In this document: positions 56,606 through 64,000 of the stretch, piece by piece | How the letters are laid out: every line of letters starts with the position of its first letter | Position numbering within the stretch: the first letter of the stretch is position 1 | Origin: Sepiola atlantica | Taxonomy: Eukaryota; Mollusca; Cephalopoda; Sepiida; Sepiolidae | Assembly: GCA_963556195.1 (NCBI GenBank) | Contig: OY744522.1 | Span: 34,105,443-34,169,442, forward strand | Reading direction: 5' to 3' | Length of the DNA: 64,000 nucleotides | Position numbers and translations under genes: made by a program | The notes under the pieces: generated by a model | The model's input: only the letters and a program-made list of their open reading frames with translations | Database searches by the model: none | Told to the model about the DNA's origin: nothing

Positions 56606-56609
56606 AGCA
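56606..56609. repeat. target duplication AGCA (left)
   Basis: AGCA, matching 59755-59758. Confidence 0.75.
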
Positions 56610-57355
56610 TGTGGTGAACACCACAATTAAGGTACTCTCTCTTAATGTCTCCCTTTCTTTCTTTGTTTAACCCTTCTTCGCCTCTGAAGGGAGAAACTCG
56701 TGAAATCTCGCAGAATCACGTTGGCCGAAGGATTTCGGCCAGCCTTGACCACGCGAGATTTGAAGTCGATAAAAGAACACGTGTTCCCTTCCTCCTCCTC
56801 TTTTTTTCCTTCAGCGTCCGGTGACGAAGGACACACAAAATTTGAAGAACATTTTACAATATGGTAATCCTTCATTCCCAACGAACACTTATTTCTTCAA
56901 CACATTGCATTCTACACACAAAAAGACATTTCAACACGCATCGCATTATACGCCCCAATTATGAACTTATACTCTCTTCTAAATATTAAATAAATTGTTT
57001 TGTTAATAAAAATGTTATTACTTTCCTTTTTTATTAACCATTATAAAAGGCCTATTCGTATATGTGTATAGCTTCATCATTCCTTCGCTTTCTTTAAGGT
57101 AAGTTTAAATAATATTTTCTTCCTTACCCTTGGTTGTCTTAAACTGTTTTATTTAATCTCCACGTGGTCCGATGGTGGAAGCCTAACGGTGTGACAACAT
57201 GCAGTTATAAAGGCATCTATTACACTACCTATGGTTGGGGGATTCATAATCGCAAAACCATTTGCCGGCATCCTTCGCGACTGTGGTTAAAATCCAAAAT
57301 CCATTGTTCTCCCTTTTGAATCTCCCGCCATAAACACACTTCCACCCCGGCCATA
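56610..57355 (+). mobile_element. 5' LTR of a nested LTR retrotransposon
   Basis: Begins TGTGGTGAACACCACAATTA and ends CCCCGGCCATA. It differs from the 3' LTR (58907-59754) by about ten substitutions plus one deletion of about 105 bp, after ACACACAAA at about 56838. Contains a GATAAAAGAACACG promoter-like box and TTAATAAAAATG-type poly(A) sequence. Confidence 0.9.
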
Positions 57356-58906
57356 ATTATGACCGCCAACGTCTACACGCAAACTAAATCCTTCTACGAT
57401 AACATAAATACAAATCCTTCTGATTAAATTTTAAGATACAAATAAAAAAAATAAAAAATAAGATAACCATTTCTAAACTTAAAGACAAACAAATAAATTT
57501 AAATATTAATCTTATTTAGCGAAGGAAACTTAGAATAGAATACGGCAGTAAGTAAAAAAAAAAAAAATTCATATACGAAGAAAATACGAGTCTACGAACT
57601 TAACAAAAAATCCTTTCACTGTAAAAAAAAAAAAATTACAAAAAAAAAAAAAAAAATGAGCGTCTCACATCAAGAAATAAAAATCCCTTTCAGAAAAAAA
57701 AAATCTTCATAAAACAAACAACAAAATTTATTTCAACAAAAAAAAAATCATTTTCATAAAACAAACAAAATCCCTTTCAACAACAACAAAAAATCCTTTT
57801 CACGAAGCAACGCAAGGAAAGAAAATCTTGAAAAACAAAAATCATTTCTAACGAAAAATACAAGAATATTTTTACAAAAAAAAAACTTCTTTCACAAAGC
57901 AAATTTTAACGAAACAAACAAACCAAAAAAAAAAACATTCTTTCACTGAACAAAAAAAAAAGAGAAGCGCTTTTCGTTAGACAAGGAGAGATGGGTCTAC
58001 AAAAAAAAACAGGAATCCTCCCACGTGGCGCAAATGTACCGAACAATGAAATATCCCGCCAAACGTCATTTAAAAAAAAATGGAGCTACAATAGGCAAAT
58101 ACAAAAAAAAAAAAAAAAATGGAGCTACAAATAGGCAAATACAAAAAAAAAAAAAAATTTTTTTTAATGAAAAATTAATGACGTCAACCCGACAACCCCA
58201 AAAAATTATAATGATAGTCTTATCAGTCGAGGAACAATGGAAGCAACAAAAGGCGCCAAGCGTTGAATCTCCTAAGTCAAATACAGCTTCGTGTAGGAAA
58301 TCTACAACCTGAGAAAACCTTTTATCAGCCCAAGAATACTTGCATGAACGCGACCAAATTTCAGCGTAAGCCTCGAAATTATTTCCTAAAAATACCCAGC
58401 TTCGTCTAGAGACATTTCTTTCTCCTGATATTTCCTCAGCCCAAGAATCTCTGGGTGAACGCTAAGTTCCAGCAGAAAAATACACATCCGAAAGCTAAAA
58501 CTACAAACAATACCAGCTTCGCGTAGCGGAAATTCCCAATGTGTACAAAAATTAAAATTTCGCCCGCGAACGCTAATTTTGCTGGAACACCCATATAACT
58601 TCAGCTTCATCCATCCCGGAATGAACGCTAAATCCTCGCTGATAGAGATTGTAGTTATATATATATATATATTAAAAAAAGAGTTTTAATACAATTGGCA
58701 AAATGCCATCATTCGGACAAACAAAAAAAATGGATTGATTCTTTGCAGGGATGGCAAAATGGCGACAACAAATTTTAAAAGTTCTGTCATAGGCTATCCC
58801 CTGTACGAATTACCAATAAAAGGCCTAAGTCGGTTTATTTGCTGCTAAAAAAAAAGGGAAGACTAATTACAACAGATCCATATACTTTGTACTTGGTGGG
58901 AGCTTA
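57356..58906 (+). mobile_element. internal region of the LTR element, non-coding
   Basis: About 1551 bp with many poly-A runs, especially 57540-58160, and no gag, protease, RT or integrase text. Only short meaningless frames are present. A TA microsatellite is at about 58656-58671 and an A8GGGAAGA purine tract near 58850. An obvious tRNA primer-binding site was not found. The element must be non-autonomous. Confidence 0.8.
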
Positions 58907-59754
58907 TGTGGTGAACACCACAATTAAGGTACTCTCTCTTACTGTCTCCCTTTCTTTCTTTGTTTAACCCTTCTTCGCCTCTGAAGGGAGAAACTCGTGA
59001 AATCTCGCAGAATCACGTTGGCCGAAGGATTTCGGCCAGCCTTGACCACGCGAGATTTGAAGTCGATAAAAAGAACACGTGTTCCCTTCCTCCTCCTCTT
59101 TTTTCCTTCAGCGTCCGGAGACGAAGAACACACAAAGAACTCTCGGCGATCCCCCCCCCCCCCACCAGCTCGAACGAGCTGTGTGGAGAAGGGAGGAAGA
59201 GAAAGGTAACCCTTTTGATTCAAGAAATATATCTATCAATTTGAAGAACATTTTACAATATGGTAATCCTTCATTCCCAACGAACTCTTATTTCTTCAAC
59301 ACATTGCATTCTACACACAAAAAGACATTTCAACACGCATCGCATTATACGCCCCAATTATGAACTTATACTCTCTTCTAAATATTAAATAAATTGTTTT
59401 GTTAATAAAAATGTTATTCCTTTCCTTTTTTATTAACCATTATAAAAGGCCTATTCGTATATGTGTATAGCTTCATCATTCCTTCGCTTTCTTTAAGGTA
59501 AGTTTAAATAATATTTTCTTCCTTACCCTTGGTTGTCTTAAACTGTTTTATTTAATCTCCACGTGGTCCGATGGTAGAAGCCTAACGGTGTGATAACATG
59601 CAGTTATAAAGGCATCTATTACACTACCTATGGTTGGGGGATTCATAATCGCAAAACCATTTGCCGGCATCCTTCGCGACTGTGGTTAAAATCCAAAATC
59701 CATTGTTCTCCCTTTTGAATCTCCCGCCTTAAACACACTTCCACCCCGGCCATA
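58907..59754 (+). mobile_element. 3' LTR of the nested LTR retrotransposon
   Basis: 848 bp, TGTGGTGAACACC...CCCCGGCCATA. It has the segment missing in the 5' LTR, including a run of 14 C (about 59151-59164) and GGTAACC. AGCA follows at 59755-59758. Confidence 0.92.
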
Positions 59755-59758
59755 AGCA

Positions 59759-60010
59759 TACCAAGTTTCCTCAGATAGCCACACTAACTGAAACGTCGAC
59801 ATTACCAAACATACCCAGAGATATTCCTAAGTATAGCGACCATGACAGTTCCGCAGAACAATTCACCGAACCAGAGACCCAGTTTACGGTGTACCGAGAT
59901 ATTCCACCTGCCAACTCTTGAATTCCCAGACCAGCAGTTTACACCAGGAGTGATCGGAAAGTTCGACCATCAAAGAAACTTACTTTATGAACTGAAGGGG
60001 GGATGAGGTG
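59759..60010 (+). pseudogene. Ty3/gypsy integrase C-terminal tail, second half, and polypurine tract (element D)
   Basis: Continues the interrupted frame of 56278-56605 with a low-complexity tail and a terminal RPAVYTRSDRKVRPSKKLTL, typical of gypsy integrase ends. GAAGGGGGGA at about 59995-60004 looks like the polypurine tract, followed by TGAGGTGTAATCC as the likely start of the 3' LTR (60005 onward), which is truncated by about 60120. Confidence 0.75.
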
Positions 60011-60119
60011 TAATCCAAATTACCTCCCTTTCCACTCGTTCATAGCGAAGGAACTCTCCTATGTTGGAAGATCACAATATATAACAAGCCGCGCGTGTGT
60101 GGTCCCCCTCTGTATGTGA

Positions 60120-60542
60120 CTCGATGGATCAAACGTAATGGGAGAAAAGGGTCATTTTTTTGCAATTTTGTGGGCTTTTGACCCCCTGGGAGCGCGAACC
60201 AGATTTTTTCCAAGGTCAGCGATACTTATTTTCTATTAGGAACAATTGCCTCCACATTTTGGCCAAGTTTAAGAGAAATTGAATGGATGGATGAAAAGTT
60301 ATGGGGCAAAAAATGTCATTTTTTTCCATTTCAGGATCTTTTGACCCCCGCTGGGGGGGGGGGGGGGGCTAACCAAAGTTTTTTTTCAAAAATCGGAGAA
60401 TGTAACTTTCTCACCTGACCAAAGTTACAACTTCATACAAAATTTCAGAGAAATTCAATGGATGGTTGCGGAGAAAAATCCTGACAGACGGACGGACGGA
60501 AATGCCTCAAAACATAAGTCCCCCGATTTATAAAATCGGGGG
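60120..60542. repeat. interspersed repeat ending in a hairpin
   Basis: Two related halves (AGAGAAATT(G/C)AATGGATGG near 60270 and 60440), a run of G near 60353-60368, a GACGGACGGACGGA stretch, and a terminal perfect stem CCCCCGATTT/AAATCGGGGG at 60520-60542. Unclassified. Confidence 0.6.
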
Positions 60543-60637
60543 ACCAAATAGATAACTAAAATATTGTTAGCTTAAGGAGAAGAAACATTAGTTCTTACTC
60601 TGTATGTTGTCCTTATTCTCATCAGCCCTCATAATAT

Positions 60638-62519
60638 TACAGTCGGCACTCCTTTAGTATTGCTGTGAAATATAGCGCACATCTTTAGTTATGATGTGAA
60701 ATAAAGATGGGTCGGCATTTCTTTAGTTTAGCTGTGAAATATAGAGGTGTCGGTATATATGTAGTTGATCTGTGAAATATAAAGGGATCAGCACTTATTT
60801 GGTTTAGTTGTTAAATATAGTAAGGTCTGAACTTCATTAGTTAAGCTGTGAAATATAGAGGGGTCGGCACTTCATTAGTTTAGCTGTGAAATACAGAGAG
60901 GTCAGCACTTCTTTTGTTCAGCTGTGAAATGGAAACATGACGTTACTTTTTTTTAGTTTAGCTGTAAAATATAGAGAGGTCTGCACTACTTTAGTTATAC
61001 TGTAAAATATTTAGATGTCGGCACTTCTTTAGTTTTGCAGTGTAATATAGAAGGGGCGGTACTTCTGTAGTTTAGCTGCGAAATATAGAAAAGGTCAGCA
61101 CTTCTTTAGTTTAGCTGTGAAATATAGAAGGGTTGGCAAGTTTTTAGTTTAACTGTGAAATATAGAAGTGTCGGTACTTTTGTAGTTTAGCTGTGAAATA
61201 TAAAAAGGCTGGCCTATCATTAGTTAAAATAGTAAATATTGAGTAATCGGCACTTCTTTAATAAAGCTGTGAAATATAGAGAGGTCACACTTCTTTAGTT
61301 TAGCAGTGAAATATAGAATGGTCGGCACTTCCTTTAATTTAGCTGTGAAATATAGAGTGATCAGTACTTCGGTAGTTTAGCTGTGAAACAGAGAGAAGTC
61401 GGCACTTCTTTTTTAAACTGTAAAATAGAGATGATTCGGTACTTTGAAATATAGAGGGGTCGGAACTTCTTAAGTTTAGCTGTGAAATATAGGAGGGTCG
61501 GTAATCTGTAGTTTCGCTGTGAAATATAGAAAGGTTGGCACTTCTGTAGTTTAGCTGTGAAATATAGAGATGGCGGCACTTCTGTTGTTGAAATGTTAAA
61601 TCTCGAAGGGTCGTCACTTCTTTAGCTTTGCTGTTAAATATAGAAAGGTCGGCACTTTATTAGTTAAACTGTGAAATATGACTGGGTCGGCATTTCTTCA
61701 GTTTAGCTTTGAAATATAGAGGTCAGCACTTCTTTAGTTTTGTTGTTAAATATGAAAAGGTCGGCACTGTTTTAGTTTAGCTGTTAAATATATAGGAGTC
61801 GGTACTTCTGTTGTTTAGGTTTGAAATATAAAAGAGTCGGCACTACTTTAGTTAAGCTGTGAAATATAGAGGGGTCGGTACTTCTGTAGTTTCGCTGTGA
61901 AATAAAGAGGAACTTACACTTAGTTAGTTTAGCGGTTAAATATAGAAAGGTCGGCACTTCTTTAGTTTAGCCGTGAAATATATAGGGGTCGACACTTTTT
62001 GGGTTAAGCTTTGAAATACAGAAAAGTGGGTACTTCTGTAGTTTAGATGTTAAATATAGAAAGATCGGCACTTCTTTAGTTTAGCTGTGAAATATAGAGG
62101 GGTCGGCACTTCTTTTAGTTTTGCTGTGAAATATAGCATAGTCGGTACTTCTGTAGTTTACATGTGAAATATTGATGGTTCGGACATTTTTAGTTTAGCT
62201 GTTAAATATAGAGTGGTTGGTAATTGTGTAGTTTTTTTAACACCCCAAAAAGGCACTTTATAAATTAATCTGTGAAATATAGAGGGATCGGCACTTAATT
62301 AGTTTAGCTGTGAAATATAAATGATTCGGTACTTCTGTAGATTATATGTACAATATAGACGGGTCGGTACATTTTTAGTTTAGCTTTTATATATGGAGGG
62401 GTCGGTACTTCTGTAGTTTATATGTAAAATATAAAAAGATCGGCACTTCTTTTGTTTAGCTGTAAAATATAGCATGATCGGTACTTCTGTAGTTTACATG
62501 TAAAATATAGATGAGGGCG
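60638..62519 (+). repeat. 38-bp satellite, right array, same orientation
   Basis: About 49 divergent units of the same consensus as 55015-56277, with CACTTCTTTAGTTTAGCTGT and GAAATATAGAG. The minus-strand frame at 61339-61617 is a by-product. Confidence 0.95.
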
Positions 62520-64000
62520 GACCTATATTTCACAGCTAAACTAAAGAACTGCCGGCCCCTCTATATTTAACAGCTAAACTACAAAAGTGCCGCCAGTACT
62601 ATATTTCATAGCTAAACTAAAAAAAGTCTCGAACTCTATATTTCAAGGTGAACTAAAAAAGTACCGAAACTTCTATATTTCGCATCTAAACTAAAGAAGT
62701 GCCGACCTCTCTATATCTGACAGTTAAACTACAGAAGTGCAGCCAGCACTATATTTCACAGCTAAACTAAAGAAGTGCCGATCTTTCTATATTTCACAGC
62801 TAAACTACAGACCCGTCTACATTTTACACCAAAATTTTAAAAAGTGCAAATCTTTCCATATTTAACATCTAAACTAAAGAAGTGCCGACCCCTATATTTT
62901 ACGGCTAAACTAAAATAATGCCGATCAATCTATATTTCACAGCTTAACTGGAGAAGTGTCGCCAGAACTGTATTTCACAGCTAAACTAATTGAGTGCAGA
63001 TCTTTCTATATTTCACATATAAACAACAAAAGTACCGATCTCTTTATATTTCACAGCTAAACTAAAGAAGTGCAACCCCTCTATATTTCACAGCTAAACT
63101 AAAGAATCGTTAAAGCCTCAATATTTCACAGCTAAACAAAAGAAGTGCCGACCCCTTTATATTTCACAGCTTAACAAATAAAGTTTATAACTTTTTATAT
63201 TTCACAGCTAAACTTAAGAAGTGCCGACCCCTCTATATTTCTTACTTAAACAAAAGAAGCGTCGACCCTTCTATATTTAACAGCTAAACAAAAAAGTGCC
63301 GAGCCCTCTATATTTTACAGCTGAACGACAGATGATCCGACACCTCTATATTTCACAGCTAAACTACAGCATTATATTAAACAGCTAAACTAAAGAAGTG
63401 GCTAACTTTTCTATATTTCACAGCTAAACTATAGAAGTGCCGACACCTTTATATTTCAATGCTGAACTAAAGAAGTGCGGACACCTCTATACTTCGCATC
63501 TAAACTAATGAAGTATCGATCTCTCTATATTTCACATCTAAACTAAAGAAGTGCCGACCACTCAATATTTAAAATCTAAACTAATGAATTCCGATCCCTC
63601 AATATTTTACAGCAAAACTAAAGAAGTGCCGATCTGTCTATATTTAATAGCTCAACTACTTAAGTACCGACCCCACTATATTTTATAGCTAAACTTTAAA
63701 AGTTCTGACCTATCTATATTTCACAGCTAAACTAAAGAAGTGCCGACCATTCTATATTTCTCATCTAAACTACAGAAGTACCGATCCCTCTATATTTAAC
63801 AACTAAACTAAAAAAAGTGCCGTTACCTCTATATTTCACAGCTAAACTTAAAAAGTGCCAACCCTTCTATATTTAACCGCTAAACTAAATAAGTGCCGAT
63901 CTTTCTATATTTCACGGCTAAACTACAGAAGTACCGACTCTTCTACATTTCACAGCAAAACTAAAGAAGTGCAGATCTTTTTATTTTTCACATCAATACA
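62520..64000 (-). repeat. 38-bp satellite, inverted orientation to the window end
   Basis: From 62520 the unit reads CTCTATATTTCACAGCTAAA plus CTAAAGAAGTGCCGAC, the reverse complement of the left part. About 39 units reach the right edge and continue beyond it. Confidence 0.95.

Noticed and set aside
58025..59363. Several overlapping ORFs of 70-95 codons on both strands
   Set aside because: They lie in the LTR and the A-rich interior of the non-coding element and are not conserved in frame between the two LTR copies.
61339..61617. Minus-strand ORF with repeated YISQLNYRS
   Set aside because: It is the 38-bp satellite read in one frame; the unit length is not a multiple of three.

Overview
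This window is AT-rich, gene-poor animal nuclear DNA. It most likely comes from a coleoid cephalopod, probably an octopus. The reasons are huge introns packed with many transposon classes at once, long TA/CT/CA microsatellites, a cephalopod-type SINE tail ending in a GACGTTAAAC-like box plus (GAT)n near 35.3 kb, and octopus-style LINE, Penelope, mariner and Ty3/gypsy coding remnants. The species call is an inference; nothing here is bacterial or viral.

One host gene is well supported. It is a KLHDC8-type (kelch domain-containing protein 8) gene on the + strand, with five coding exons at 16566-16938, 20912-21076, 24544-24750, 36378-36470 and 37186-37376. They splice at GT/AG sites to a 342-residue kelch-repeat protein, and all four introns are phase 1. 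The introns are 3973, 3467, 11627 and 715 bp. A CpG-dense patch near 11.7-11.8 kb is a speculative upstream promoter or 5' exon.

Left flank (1-16.5 kb): a jockey-like LINE endonuclease fragment, two decayed Ty3/gypsy pol genes, a long-TIR DNA transposon with an LTR inserted in it, a hammerhead-ribozyme-like motif, a foldback palindrome, a Penelope-like RT remnant, and a dead mariner. A second dead transposase abuts the first coding exon, and part of it has become a 22-bp tandem repeat.

Introns: intron 1 holds a Helitron 3' end, a small TIR element and a LINE C-terminal piece. Intron 2 holds tRNA-derived SINE sequence and a dead transposase. Intron 3 holds a foldback element and one decayed Ty3/gypsy element (minus strand, about 28.1-35.3 kb) broken up by later sequences: a hAT with perfect 8-bp target duplications, jockey and EEP-endonuclease LINE fragments, a tRNA-headed SINE, and a U2-snRNA-headed retroposon with perfect 14-bp target duplications.

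Right flank (37.4-64 kb): two more copies of the long-TIR family (one nested in a mariner), a 169-bp tandem array, a 131-bp-arm palindrome, a 51-bp minisatellite of about 32 units that is open in several frames, a second hammerhead-like motif, a BEL/Pao-like remnant and a solo LTR. Last comes a 38-bp satellite, interrupted by a gypsy pol end that itself contains a complete LTR element without genes. The satellite flips orientation at about 62520 and runs to the window end.

The strongest candidates for something not routinely annotated are the two hammerhead-like motifs, whose stem I sequences differ but both pair, and the U2-headed SINE-like retroposon.
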